Under the pieces are notes generated by a model. It had not been told where the DNA came from. It was given only the letters and a program-made list of their open reading frames with translations, and ran no database searches. The position numbers were made by a program, and so were the translations under genes. From Bifidobacterium boum (lineage in GTDB: Bacteria; Actinomycetota; Actinomycetes; Actinomycetales; Bifidobacteriaceae): a stretch of DNA of 64,000 bases. Shown here piece by piece: positions 19,352 to 27,267 of the stretch; the first letter of the stretch is position 1, and every line of letters starts with the position of its first letter. The stretch lies in contig NZ_JGYQ01000002.1 in assembly GCF_000741535.1 (NCBI RefSeq), forward strand, positions 62,001-126,000. The letters are read 5' to 3'.

Positions 19352-20017
19352 TTACAGCGTATCGGTGAAATGTTCTCGCTGCGCGTGATGGATGGCGATG
19401 CGTTCTCGCATGCGTTGTGCGGCCAATTCTTCAAACGGGATTGGCGGGGATAAACGTCCCGTGGATGCCACGGCTTTGCCGTCCGGGTATACGTCCACAG
19501 AGGGTTCCATTTCCAATGATGCTTCGATTCCATGCCACAGGGCGGCCACGGATATGCCGAATACCGCCGCTCCTGATTGCATGACATCGCCGATGGTGTC
19601 TCCGTCCCGGCATTCGCGCACACGTTCACCGTCACTGACAATAGTGGTGTGCTCGAGCTGCGCGATGCTGCGTTGCATCAGATACCCTATGGCGATTGTG
19701 ACATTCTGCAGGTTCACGCCGGCGTCAAGCAACCGTTTCGACACCGCCAAAATGAGGACATCCTTGAACGAATAGAGTCTTCGGGATCCTGAACCGTGCG
19801 ACGCTTTGATTGATGGAACGACGATTTGTTTGCGCGCCCAATAATCCAGCTGACGGTAAGTGATGCCCGCAACTTTTGACGCCACCGTGCCACGATATCC
19901 TCTTGTCGGTTGGTCGTCATCAGGGAACGAGAACAACTCCCCCTGGATAATGTGTATCGCGGTGTTCCTCGGGCGAATGCCGGCATCCGATGCACGTGGT
20001 GTCTCTTGGCTCGTCAT
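19352..20017 (-). CDS. MerR-family regulator, FtsR-like
   Basis: The protein has 221 residues. A winged-helix MerR DNA-binding domain lies at about residues 40-105 (VAGITYRQLDYWARKQIVVPS, then GSRRLYSFKDVLILAV), with the RR-Y and YRQLDYW positions characteristic of this subgroup. The C-terminal half is not a cysteine metal-binding region. Its place next to a GarA-like FHA gene and the DUF881/sbp cluster matches Rv1828 of mycobacteria and FtsR of corynebacteria, a regulator of ftsZ. I infer the same group. The target here is not shown by the sequence. Confidence 0.82.
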   Translation of the reverse strand: MTSQETPRASDAGIRPRNTAIHIIQGELFSFPDDDQPTRGYRGTVASKVAGITYRQLDYWARKQIVVPSIKASHGSGSRRLYSFKDVLILAVSKRLLDAGVNLQNVTIAIGYLMQRSIAQLEHTTIVSDGERVRECRDGDTIGDVMQSGAAVFGISVAALWHGIEASLEMEPSVDVYPDGKAVASTGRLSPPIPFEELAAQRMRERIAIHHAQREHFTDTL

Positions 20018-20040
20018 GCCTCGCCTTTCGCATGTACTTC

Positions 20041-20073
20041 GATGGGGTTGGACCGAAGTGATTCAACCCCATC
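20041..20073 (-). terminator. Hairpin between the FHA and MerR genes
   Basis: GATGGGGTTG at 20041-20050 pairs perfectly with CAACCCCATC at 20064-20073. It lies in the 110-bp gap after the FHA gene. No U-tail follows, so it may attenuate or stabilise the transcript rather than fully terminate it. Confidence 0.5.
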
Positions 20074-20127
20074 AATCAGCGCACGGTATCGCTCGTCCAA
20101 TGAGACGATTCGCGCCCGTTGCCGTGG

Positions 20128-20562
20128 TTAAGCCCTTGGGGTGTTGCCGAAAAAGACCAGCCGGAATTTTCCGATCATGATTTCGTCTCCATTCTTCAGC
20201 GAGGCTTTATCGACGCGCTGACGATTGACATAAGTGCCGTTGAGGCTGCCTGCGTCAATGACTTCGAATGCGCCATTGGTGCGGCGGAATACCGCATGGT
20301 GGCGGGATACGGTGGAATCGTCCAGCAGGATGTCAGCGTGCGGGTCACGACCGACCGTAACCTCGTCCTCGTCAAGCAAATAACGTGAACCTGACACGGC
20401 GCCTCGTGTGGAGATAAGCAGTGCTGTGCCTGGGGACAACTTGGTGATGGTGTCGAGGTCCTCTTGCGTCAGAGGGCGATCGCCTGTTGTAGTGATGGGA
20501 ATGGTTATGGCGGGCATGCCAATGATGGTTGTTTCGCCAGCGCTTGGAATCGGATCTGTCAT
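20128..20562 (-). CDS. garA: FHA-domain signalling protein, GarA/OdhI-like
   Basis: The protein has 144 residues. A C-terminal FHA domain (about residues 67-140) shows VTVGRDPHADI, STVSRHHAVF and GSLNGTYVN, the phosphothreonine-binding residues. Near the N-terminus GETTIIG holds the ETT motif that serine/threonine kinases phosphorylate in GarA and OdhI, after which the FHA domain folds onto its own phosphothreonine. Unphosphorylated GarA/OdhI binds 2-oxoglutarate and glutamate enzymes. The gene is 5 bp from the upstream DUF881 gene and sits in the same order as mycobacterial Rv1823-Rv1828, except that gcvH is absent. Confidence 0.88.
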   Translation of the reverse strand: MTDPIPSAGETTIIGMPAITIPITTTGDRPLTQEDLDTITKLSPGTALLISTRGAVSGSRYLLDEDEVTVGRDPHADILLDDSTVSRHHAVFRRTNGAFEVIDAGSLNGTYVNRQRVDKASLKNGDEIMIGKFRLVFFGNTPRA

Positions 20563-20567
20563 AGTTG

Positions 20568-21389
20568 CTATTCTACAGTCTTTGCGTATCGATATTGCGG
20601 AACATCACGAATCTCGTGGATTTCTACCTTGTCGACTGCCTTGACCTTGACTTTTGCACCGTATTTCACATTCAGTCTTGACCCGACTCCACCTGCGATA
20701 TTGACAGCGTTTTGCAGGTTCTGAGGGTCCCCGATTGCTTTGATGATGTAAGGGGCAGTGAGTGTCTGGCCGTCACAGACGAGACCGTTTTTCGTGTCGG
20801 CGAAGTATGTGGAGGTGACTACACGCACCGTATTGACTGCCATGACTTCTGCACCGGCATTGCGTAGTTCTTCGATGAGTTCGAACATGGTGGCTGCATC
20901 GACCCGTTCTTTACTGCCTTTGCTGATGGTGATGATAACGCCTTTCCCTTGTGCGGCGAGTCGTCCGGAAAGCAGGCCGCTGGTCTCCTCGTTCTGTTTG
21001 GCAATGCGTTGGGCTTCCGCCTGCTTGTTGGCGGCTTTCTGGAGGGCGGTGAGTTGCTCGGTCAACTGGCTTTTACGCTGTTCCAGGTTTTGTACCTGCG
21101 CACTGGTTTCGGTGATCAGCCTGGTGAGTTCCTCTTCGCTCATGGTTTCATACGTTGCTGTGGTGTTGTTGAGTTGGATGGCGTAGCTAAAGCCGAGCAG
21201 GGCACACAGCAGTACGATGAACAGGCTGGTGACGAACCTTGTCCTCGCCGCGTTCGCTTGTAGCGAACGCCGGGGCTTTCGTCTGATGACGGGGAATGAT
21301 CCTGTTTCCGTATGGTCGTTGGCGCTGTCGGTTACACGCTGATGGTGTAACCGGCTGAGCAAATCTTGGGGTTCTCTTCTGTGGTCCAT
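20568..21389 (-). CDS. DUF881 family membrane-anchored protein (second copy)
   Basis: The protein has 273 residues. A cytosolic basic N-terminus is followed by one membrane helix (VTSLFIVLLCALLGFSYAI), then a coiled coil of about 70 residues (EELTRLITETSAQVQNLEQ and on), then the DUF881 fold containing GKGVIITI, VNTVRVV and TAPYIIKAIGDP. It is the downstream member of the DUF881-sbp-DUF881 trio conserved from Firmicutes (YlxW/YlxX) to actinobacteria, thought to act at the division site or envelope. It lies 3 bp after sbp and 5 bp before the FHA gene. Confidence 0.88.
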   Translation of the reverse strand: MDHRREPQDLLSRLHHQRVTDSANDHTETGSFPVIRRKPRRSLQANAARTRFVTSLFIVLLCALLGFSYAIQLNNTTATYETMSEEELTRLITETSAQVQNLEQRKSQLTEQLTALQKAANKQAEAQRIAKQNEETSGLLSGRLAAQGKGVIITISKGSKERVDAATMFELIEELRNAGAEVMAVNTVRVVTSTYFADTKNGLVCDGQTLTAPYIIKAIGDPQNLQNAVNIAGGVGSRLNVKYGAKVKVKAVDKVEIHEIRDVPQYRYAKTVE

Positions 21390-21392
21390 GCG

Positions 21393-21725
21393 TCAAGCCT
21401 TGAAAACGAATCGGCGTATCGCGGAAACATTCGAGAAGATACGGATGCCGAGCACGACGATAACCGCAGTCTGCAACTGTGAGCCGACACCGAGCTGATT
21501 GCCCAACAGGACTAACAGGGTCGCGGTCAACACGTTTGAAATGAATGAAATCACGAACACCTTATCGGAGAATGTCCTCTCGAAATACGCTCGCGCGGCG
21601 CCCAACAACGCATCCAGTGCTGCGACAACCATGATCGGCAGATATGGTTGCAGGACAACTGGAATATCCGGCTTGACAAAGATTCCTATGACCACGCCGA
21701 TGATGAGACCTAGTACAGCAGCCAT
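21393..21725 (-). CDS. sbp: Small basic protein, DUF1290 (Sbp)
   Basis: A 110-residue integral membrane protein of the DUF1290 family. The pattern GLIIGVVIGIFVKPDIP, YLPIMVVAALDALLGAARA and the C-terminal RIFSNVSAIRRFVFKA is typical. It sits between two DUF881 genes, overlapping the stop of the upstream one by a single base (TAATG), so it is probably translated by re-initiation. Its function is unknown; the location suggests the divisome or envelope. Confidence 0.92.
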   Translation of the reverse strand: MAAVLGLIIGVVIGIFVKPDIPVVLQPYLPIMVVAALDALLGAARAYFERTFSDKVFVISFISNVLTATLLVLLGNQLGVGSQLQTAVIVVLGIRIFSNVSAIRRFVFKA

Positions 21726-22726
21726 TAGTCTGCCCTTTCCGCATAAGAGATGTCGCTTGAGCTCGCAGCTTCAAGTGTAATCGACTTTGATGTGCTGACT
21801 TGCGGGAAAATGCCGGCGGACTTCAATGTCTTATAGAGAGATGGCTGGCTGCGCTCCCCCACGGCATCCGCCAAATCAGCGCTGTTTCCGATTGCCTGAA
21901 TTTTGTAGGGGCTTTGGACTTGATTCACCCCGATGAGTATGGTTTGACCGGCCGTACGCACTGAAGTCTGCACCCCGATCCGGTAACCATTGACTGAGAT
22001 CGCCTCCGCGCCGGCTTGCCATAGGATTTGGATGAACACCTGCAAGTCGCCGTCGGTGACGACCCGGATGTTCGTGGTGCTTTCGCGAGGTAATGATCCC
22101 GAACCGGTATCGGTGTTCGCCGCAAGCGGGTTCGCGATGCTGACAGTGATGCCGGGGCCGGTAACCGGAATGGTTCCGTTGACCATTTCGTCTTTGGTGA
22201 GGGTATCGTGTTGGGATGGGTTCGCAAGCTTTTTGGATTGCGCCTCGACTCGCGCCCTGAGTGTGGAGACCTCCCCGCTCAAGGAATTCATCTGTTTGGT
22301 CTGCTGGGTCAATTCTTTCGCGAGGCTGCTGCGTACGGCTTTGCGGGGATCGGTGTGCAACGTCTGCACGATGATGCTGCATGAGAACCCGACCGCGATG
22401 CAAATGATGAATACGATAATACGCGTACTCCATATTTGGAAGGCTGATTTCGGTCTGGTGTCCAGACGTGAGTCGCTGAACATCGGGTCCATGGGACGAT
22501 TGGTCAAATCATCGATGAGCCGTAAGGAATCGTCATCGAGTTGTGGTCTGCGACGTCTCGGCGTAATGGGCATATCGGCAGAGGCCGCGGCATGATGCGA
22601 TCCCAACGCTTTGGCGGATAGCGAGAACACTGCCCGGCTTCGTACCGGAGCGGTTTCCCGGTTTACGGGAACTGCTGCCGGCATACGATGCTCGTCGTAT
22701 TGTCCGCTGTCCGCCATACCACTCAC
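21725..22726 (-). CDS. DUF881 family membrane-anchored protein (first copy)
   Basis: The protein has 333 residues, longer than the second copy because of an N-terminal cytosolic region of about 95 residues rich in Arg and Pro (ITPRRRRPQLDDDSLR). A single membrane helix (IIVFIICIAVGFSCSIIV), a short coiled coil, and the DUF881 domain (GPGITVSI, VNGYRIGVQTS, SPYKIQAIGN) follow. The GTG start at 22726 overlaps the pgsA stop by 4 bp; an ATG nine bases later is the alternative. The two DUF881 proteins differ clearly, so they are old paralogues rather than a recent duplication. Confidence 0.86.
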   Translation of the reverse strand: MSGMADSGQYDEHRMPAAVPVNRETAPVRSRAVFSLSAKALGSHHAAASADMPITPRRRRPQLDDDSLRLIDDLTNRPMDPMFSDSRLDTRPKSAFQIWSTRIIVFIICIAVGFSCSIIVQTLHTDPRKAVRSSLAKELTQQTKQMNSLSGEVSTLRARVEAQSKKLANPSQHDTLTKDEMVNGTIPVTGPGITVSIANPLAANTDTGSGSLPRESTTNIRVVTDGDLQVFIQILWQAGAEAISVNGYRIGVQTSVRTAGQTILIGVNQVQSPYKIQAIGNSADLADAVGERSQPSLYKTLKSAGIFPQVSTSKSITLEAASSSDISYAERAD

Positions 22727-23337
22727 TTCCCGCTATCGGCGCGTATCAGTGTAGCTCCTTGATGCATGTAAATCAGGCCCGCCAGCCAATACAGGGTAAT
22801 ACCCCAGATGCATATCGCCAAAGCGACAAGATGCAATGTCATCGTGACCGGGCTTTTCCATATATCGGCGAAAATAAGCAGGACAATGGCTGTCATGACC
22901 AGCGCAGTCCCGGTTTTGCCGACAAAATGCACAGGCAAGGGACCGTATCCATGTTGTGCAAGCACAAGGATGAGGATACCCATCAACAAGTCACGGAGCC
23001 CGACCACAATCAGCACCCACCACGGAATGATATGCGCCATACCCAATGCGAGAATGGAGCAGAAGATGAGCAACCGGTCGGCAATCGGGTCAAGAATCTG
23101 CCCCAGCTTGCTGACCTGGTTGAACCTGCGGGCGATCACGCCGTCCAAGCTGTCAGAGAACGCTGACAGGGCAATAGCCACCAACGCCCACACCATGTGG
23201 TGTCTTGACACCAGTATGGCGATGATGGGAATCGAGATGATTCTCAATACGCTGATGGCATTGGGAACGGTAATGATGACATCACGCGCTTCCGGACTGT
23301 ATGGTTCCTTCGCGGATTTGGTATGTATCTCGGTCAT
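22723..23337 (-). CDS. pgsA: CDP-diacylglycerol-glycerol-3-phosphate phosphatidyltransferase
   Basis: A CDP-alcohol phosphatidyltransferase of 204 residues with several membrane helices. The family signature D-G-x2-A-R-x8-G-x3-D-x3-D is present as SDSLDGVIARRFNQVSKLGQ followed by ILDPIADR. It makes phosphatidylglycerophosphate or a related phospholipid at the membrane. It is 15 bp downstream of hisG and overlaps the first DUF881 gene. The neighbouring cluster corresponds to the region of mycobacterial pgsA2. Confidence 0.92.
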   Translation of the reverse strand: MTEIHTKSAKEPYSPEARDVIITVPNAISVLRIISIPIIAILVSRHHMVWALVAIALSAFSDSLDGVIARRFNQVSKLGQILDPIADRLLIFCSILALGMAHIIPWWVLIVVGLRDLLMGILILVLAQHGYGPLPVHFVGKTGTALVMTAIVLLIFADIWKSPVTMTLHLVALAICIWGITLYWLAGLIYMHQGATLIRADSGK

Positions 23338-23352
23338 AAGCCGCCGAAGGTA

Positions 23353-24204
23353 TCAGATTCTGGAAGCCTGGAGCGCGGTGACGATGATGCCTCGTGCACC
23401 GACTTCATAGAGCCGGTCCATCAGTTGGTTGACTTTGTCGCGAGGCACCATGACGCGCACCGCGGCCCACTGCTTGTCATGCAGAGGGGAAATTGTCGGG
23501 CTTTCGAATCCTGGGGTCACTTCGACTGCTGCGGCCACCTTCGAGACAGGAATGTCGTAATCCATCAGCACGTACCGCTGTGCTGTCAACACACCCTTGA
23601 TGCGGCGTCCGAGGATGGTCAGACGGTCATCATCCGGTGCCACGCGGGGAGATCGAATCAGAATGGCTTCGGAATGCAAAATCGGATCGGCAAATACACG
23701 CAGACCGGCATTACGCAGCGTTGTACCAGTGGAAACGACGTCGGCGATCAGATCGGCGACACCAAGCTGGACTGATGATTCGACCGCGCCATCCAAGTGA
23801 ATGATGTCGGCGTGAACATTGCGTGCCTTGAGGTAATCATCGACGAGCTTGTCATAGGAGCTCGCCACGCGCTTGCCGTCGATATCTTCGAGTCGGTTGA
23901 TTGGCGATTCCGCGGGGGCGGCGAATCGGAACGTCGAAGCGCCGAAGCCCAATGGCATGTGCTCCACCGCTTCGGTGCCGGAGTTCAACAGCAGATCCCG
24001 TCCTGTGATACCGACGTCAATGGTGCCGCGTCCGACGTACACAGCGATATCCAATGGACGCAGATAGAATAATTCGACATCGTTATCGGGGTCTTCCACC
24101 ACGAGTTGTCTTGAATTGCTCCGGAGTCGATATCCGGCTTCAGCGAGCATATTCCATGCAGGTTCCGACAACATGCCCTTGTTGGGCACCGCAATCCTAA
24201 GCAT
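23353..24204 (-). CDS. hisG: ATP phosphoribosyltransferase, long form
   Basis: First enzyme of histidine synthesis. From the ATG at 24204 ([13 protein letters not shown], with AGGAGGAAC upstream) the protein has 283 residues, the long form with a C-terminal regulatory ACT-like domain that binds histidine, so no HisZ is needed. [10 protein letters not shown] and the PRPP loop [13 protein letters not shown] are present. It is transcribed after hisE, with a 41-bp gap that holds a small hairpin (24216-24238). Confidence 0.95.
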   Translation of the reverse strand: MLRIAVPNKGMLSEPAWNMLAEAGYRLRSNSRQLVVEDPDNDVELFYLRPLDIAVYVGRGTIDVGITGRDLLLNSGTEAVEHMPLGFGASTFRFAAPAESPINRLEDIDGKRVASSYDKLVDDYLKARNVHADIIHLDGAVESSVQLGVADLIADVVSTGTTLRNAGLRVFADPILHSEAILIRSPRVAPDDDRLTILGRRIKGVLTAQRYVLMDYDIPVSKVAAAVEVTPGFESPTISPLHDKQWAAVRVMVPRDKVNQLMDRLYEVGARGIIVTALQASRI

Positions 24205-24215
24205 TGTTCCTCCTA

Positions 24216-24238
24216 CCTGTCGGGACCTTCCCGGCAGG
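24216..24238 (-). repeat. Hairpin between hisE and hisG
   Basis: CCTGTCGGGA at 24216-24225 and TCCCGGCAGG at 24229-24238 pair with one imperfect position and a 3-base loop. It lies within the short operon gap, so it may affect the relative level of hisG or mRNA processing. Confidence 0.45.
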
Positions 24239-24245
24239 GTCTTTC

Positions 24246-24509
24246 TCACAGGTTCTTATAGATGTCTTCCAGCGTGATCCCGCGATCAATCATCATGACC
24301 TGGAGATGATAAATCAGTTGGCTCATCTCTTCTGCAGTGCGTTCCGCACCCTCGTATTCAGCGGCGATCCAGGTTTCTCCCGCTTCTTCGACGATTTTCT
24401 TGCCGATAAAATGGGTTCCCTTGTCCAACTCCCCCACGGTCAGTGAGCCGGCAGGCCGGGTCTGGGCTTTTTCGCTGAGTTCCTTGAACAATGATTCGAA
24501 AGTCTTCAA
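24246..24509 (-). CDS. hisE: Phosphoribosyl-ATP diphosphatase
   Basis: An 87-residue alpha-helical MazG-fold enzyme, second step of histidine synthesis. The metal-binding [18 protein letters not shown] and the downstream [15 protein letters not shown] are typical. The start is TTG at 24509, preceded by GGGAGAAC; no ATG is available. It forms a pair with hisG downstream. HisI is encoded separately at 31.1 kb, so the two activities are not fused. Confidence 0.94.
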   Translation of the reverse strand: MKTFESLFKELSEKAQTRPAGSLTVGELDKGTHFIGKKIVEEAGETWIAAEYEGAERTAEEMSQLIYHLQVMMIDRGITLEDIYKNL

Positions 24510-24549
24510 TGGATGTTCTCCCTATGCTGTGTGGTTGGACGCCGCGTGT

Positions 24550-25215
24550 TCAGGCGCGGAACGCTTTGCTTGCCTGGTCGCGGATGGCTTCGATGGCTTC
24601 TGCCGGATTCTCGGCGCCATACACCGCGGATCCAGCGACCAGCACATCCGCACCGGCTTCAGCGACGATGTGCGCGGTCTTGGGGCTGACACCGCCGTCA
24701 ACCTGGATCCGAGTGGACAGACCACGACGTGTGATTTCGTCACGCAGACGGCGAACCTTGCCCATTTGGTTGGACAAGAACTTCTGGCCACCGAATCCTG
24801 GCTCCACCGTCATGATGAGCACCATGTCGAACTCTTCGAGAATGTCGAAAATAGGTTCGACCGGTTCCGCGGGGCGGACAGCGAAGCACGCTTTGCACCC
24901 CATATCGCGCAACTGCCGTGCCAGACGGACCGGTGCATGGGTGGCACCCATATGGAAGCTGACGGATGACGCCCCGAGCTTCGCATACTCGGGTGCCCAA
25001 CGATCCGGATCCTCGATCATGAGATGGACATCGACAGGAAGCTCGGTGACTTCGCAAATCCGCTTGACAATCGGCTCGCCGAGAGTGAGGTTGGGCACGA
25101 AATGATGATCCATAACGTCGACATGGACGAGATCAGCGTTGCTGATAGCCTTGAGGTCACGCTCGAGATTGCAGAAATCGGCGGACAGGATACTCGGTGC
25201 GATTTGAATACTCAT
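24550..25215 (-). CDS. rpe: Ribulose-phosphate 3-epimerase
   Basis: A 221-residue TIM barrel. LSADFCNLERDL, VHVDVMDHHFVPN (metal-binding His and Asp), VEPGFGGQKF, VDGGVS and VAGSAVYG match the family throughout. It interconverts ribulose-5-phosphate and xylulose-5-phosphate; in bifidobacteria xylulose-5-phosphate is the substrate of phosphoketolase, the key enzyme of the bifid shunt. It lies 61 bp after lgt and 40 bp before hisE. Confidence 0.96.
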   Translation of the reverse strand: MSIQIAPSILSADFCNLERDLKAISNADLVHVDVMDHHFVPNLTLGEPIVKRICEVTELPVDVHLMIEDPDRWAPEYAKLGASSVSFHMGATHAPVRLARQLRDMGCKACFAVRPAEPVEPIFDILEEFDMVLIMTVEPGFGGQKFLSNQMGKVRRLRDEITRRGLSTRIQVDGGVSPKTAHIVAEAGADVLVAGSAVYGAENPAEAIEAIRDQASKAFRA

Positions 25216-25276
25216 GGTTTCATTCTACGAAATACGTCTGACGATGAGCGCAGCCGGCCGGTAGATGAGCAGGCTG

Positions 25277-26185
25277 TCAGTTGTTCTCATCGGCAAGTTT
25301 GCTGTTTTCGAGTTCGCTCTGGGTACGGAGCCGTTCAGCCAAGAGAGCGCTGCTCTTGCCGGTCCTTTGGATGATGACGAACGCGATGACCGAGAGAATG
25401 AACACCGCCATCGAGACCCAGACATTGATTCTCACACCGAGGAACTCATGGGCGAAATCGATGCGCAAGGACTCAATCCATGTACGCCCGGCGGTGTACC
25501 ACATGACATACAGAGCGAACAGCGACCCGCATTTCAACGTGTTGTACGTCTTGCGCCCGATCCATATCAGGAGTGCGGCTCCAATCAGGTTCCATATCAT
25601 CTCATACAGGAATGTCGGATGGAACAGTGTCCCGGTGGGGCACGTGGCACCGTCATAGCATTGCTCGTGGCTGCCGATCGCAGTGCCCGCCGTATTGAGT
25701 TTCAGCCCCCAAGGCAAGGTTGTAGGGGCTCCATACAGTTCTTGGTTGAACCAGTTGCCCAGCCTCCCGACCGCTTGGGCTACCAGAAGTCCGGGGGCGA
25801 CACAATCGGCGAGCAACGCCATCGGATAATGCTTGTGACGGCACCACGCCCATGCGGCGAGAGCGCCGAAGGCGACGCCGCCCCAAATGCCCAATCCCCC
25901 ATTCCAGATTCTGAACATTTCAACCCAATCGCCATGTGGTCCGAAGAATCGTTCAGGCGTGGTGATGATGTGATATAAGCGTGCGCCGATGATGCCGGAA
26001 GGTACGGCGCACAGTGTGATATCGAGAATCTGGTCGAAGGTCCCTCCCGCCTTGTTCCACCGCTGCGTGGTGATCCATACGGCGCCGATGATGCCGGCGA
26101 GAATGCATAGCGCGTAATAATGAATGGTCACGGGACCCACGGTGAATTGTGACATCGTGGGCGACGGAATGTATGCGAGTGTCAT
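25277..26185 (-). CDS. lgt: Prolipoprotein diacylglyceryl transferase
   Basis: Integral membrane enzyme that transfers diacylglycerol to the lipobox cysteine of prolipoproteins. Seven hydrophobic spans and the signature GRLGNWFNQELYG are present, with GGLGIWGGVAFG before it and HPTFLYEMIWNL after it. From the ATG at 26185 the protein has 302 residues. An upstream in-frame stretch reads into the preceding intergenic hairpin and is rejected. The polar tail ends in Asn-rich residues. It appears to be the first gene of the lgt-rpe-hisEG-pgsA cluster. Confidence 0.94.
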   Translation of the reverse strand: MTLAYIPSPTMSQFTVGPVTIHYYALCILAGIIGAVWITTQRWNKAGGTFDQILDITLCAVPSGIIGARLYHIITTPERFFGPHGDWVEMFRIWNGGLGIWGGVAFGALAAWAWCRHKHYPMALLADCVAPGLLVAQAVGRLGNWFNQELYGAPTTLPWGLKLNTAGTAIGSHEQCYDGATCPTGTLFHPTFLYEMIWNLIGAALLIWIGRKTYNTLKCGSLFALYVMWYTAGRTWIESLRIDFAHEFLGVRINVWVSMAVFILSVIAFVIIQRTGKSSALLAERLRTQSELENSKLADENN

Positions 26186-26306
26186 ATCTCCCTGATGGTA
26201 ATGGATGACTGCGATATCCCGCCGATAGCAATCGTCGGCAGACGACAGCACATCTACTGTATATCTGTTATATATTACTGCAAAACACTCGAGTCTCCAG
26301 AACAGC

Positions 26307-26353
26307 AATGTGCCCCCAGGCACTGCGATACCGCAGATGCCTGGAGGCACATT
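26307..26353 (-). terminator. Very long hairpin between trpA and lgt
   Basis: AATGTGCCCCCAGGCA at 26307-26322 pairs with 26338-26353 with one mismatch, and an inner CTGCG/CGCAG extends the stem to about 21 bp around a 4-base loop. No clear U-tail follows in either direction. It probably separates trpA from lgt. Confidence 0.6.
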
Positions 26354-26374
26354 CGAAGTCTTGGCTTGTGCGCC

Positions 26375-26394
26375 GTAGCGTCGAGCGACGCTAC
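26375..26394 (-). repeat. Palindrome GTAGCGTCG at the trpA stop
   Basis: GTAGCGTCG (26375-26383) and CGACGCTAC (26386-26394) form a perfect 9-bp inverted repeat with a 2-base centre. It overlaps the trpA stop codon. A near-identical palindrome follows pyrH at 35483-35504. Confidence 0.6.
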
Positions 26395-27263
26395 TTCCGT
26401 GCCGAGTGGATGCCCTCAGCGAGTTCTTCGACCTTACCGGCCAAAGCGGTGAGTCCTTCCTGCTGAGGTTTCGGCGAGCCGGACGCGTCGTCGAGCAAAG
26501 TGTGCACCAGCGCGGAACCGACAATCACACCGTCGGCATACGAACCGACACGGGCGCCCTGCTCCGCTGTGGAAACACCGATGCCCACACACACGTTGTC
26601 CGCCCCTGCATTCCTGGTTCGTGCGACAAGCCGTTCAGGCGATGCTGACAAGGTCTCCCGTTCACCGGTGACACCCATGCGGGATGCTGCATAGACGAAT
26701 CCGCGTGCATTGTCGGCGACAATGCGCAGGCGTTCATCGGACGTGTCAGGAGAAACCAGGAAAATACGGTCGAGACCGTGACGATCCGACGCCTCAATCC
26801 ATTCTCCCGCCTCGTCGGGAATCAAATCAGGCGTGATGATTCCGGCACCACCGGCATTCTCAACATCGGTGGCGAACCGTTCAACGCCATAATGGAAAAT
26901 AAGATTCCAGTAGCTCATGATGAGCGGAACACCACCGGCATTCGCCACGGTTTCCACCGCTTTGAACACGTTGGCGATGCGTTCACCATTGTCGATGGCG
27001 ATCTTGGACGCCGCTTGGATAACCGGTCCGTCCATCACGGGATCGGAATACGGCAAGCCGATTTCCACGGCGTCAACACCGTGTCGCACCATCGTATCGA
27101 ATGCTTTGAGGGAATACTCCGGATCAGGGAAGCCATACGGCAGATACCCGATGAACGCCGGTTCGTTGCGCTGTTTGAACTGCGAGAACATCGCCTTGGT
27201 TTTACTCGGCTTATGGCTGATGCCCAAAGGCTGTCCCGAAGGTGTTGTCGTAGGATTCGTCAT
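26391..27263 (-). CDS. trpA: Tryptophan synthase subunit alpha
   Basis: A 290-residue TIM barrel that cleaves indole-3-glycerol phosphate to indole. IGYLPYGFPDPEYS and VEIGLPYSDPVMDGPVIQ hold the catalytic Glu and Asp. The ATG at 27263 is preferred because GGAGAG lies 7 bp upstream. It begins 4 bp after the trpCB stop, so synthesis of alpha with the fused beta chain is probably coupled. A palindrome covers its stop codon. Confidence 0.95.
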   Translation of the reverse strand: MTNPTTTPSGQPLGISHKPSKTKAMFSQFKQRNEPAFIGYLPYGFPDPEYSLKAFDTMVRHGVDAVEIGLPYSDPVMDGPVIQAASKIAIDNGERIANVFKAVETVANAGGVPLIMSYWNLIFHYGVERFATDVENAGGAGIITPDLIPDEAGEWIEASDRHGLDRIFLVSPDTSDERLRIVADNARGFVYAASRMGVTGERETLSASPERLVARTRNAGADNVCVGIGVSTAEQGARVGSYADGVIVGSALVHTLLDDASGSPKPQQEGLTALAGKVEELAEGIHSARK

Positions 27264-27267
27264 GGGG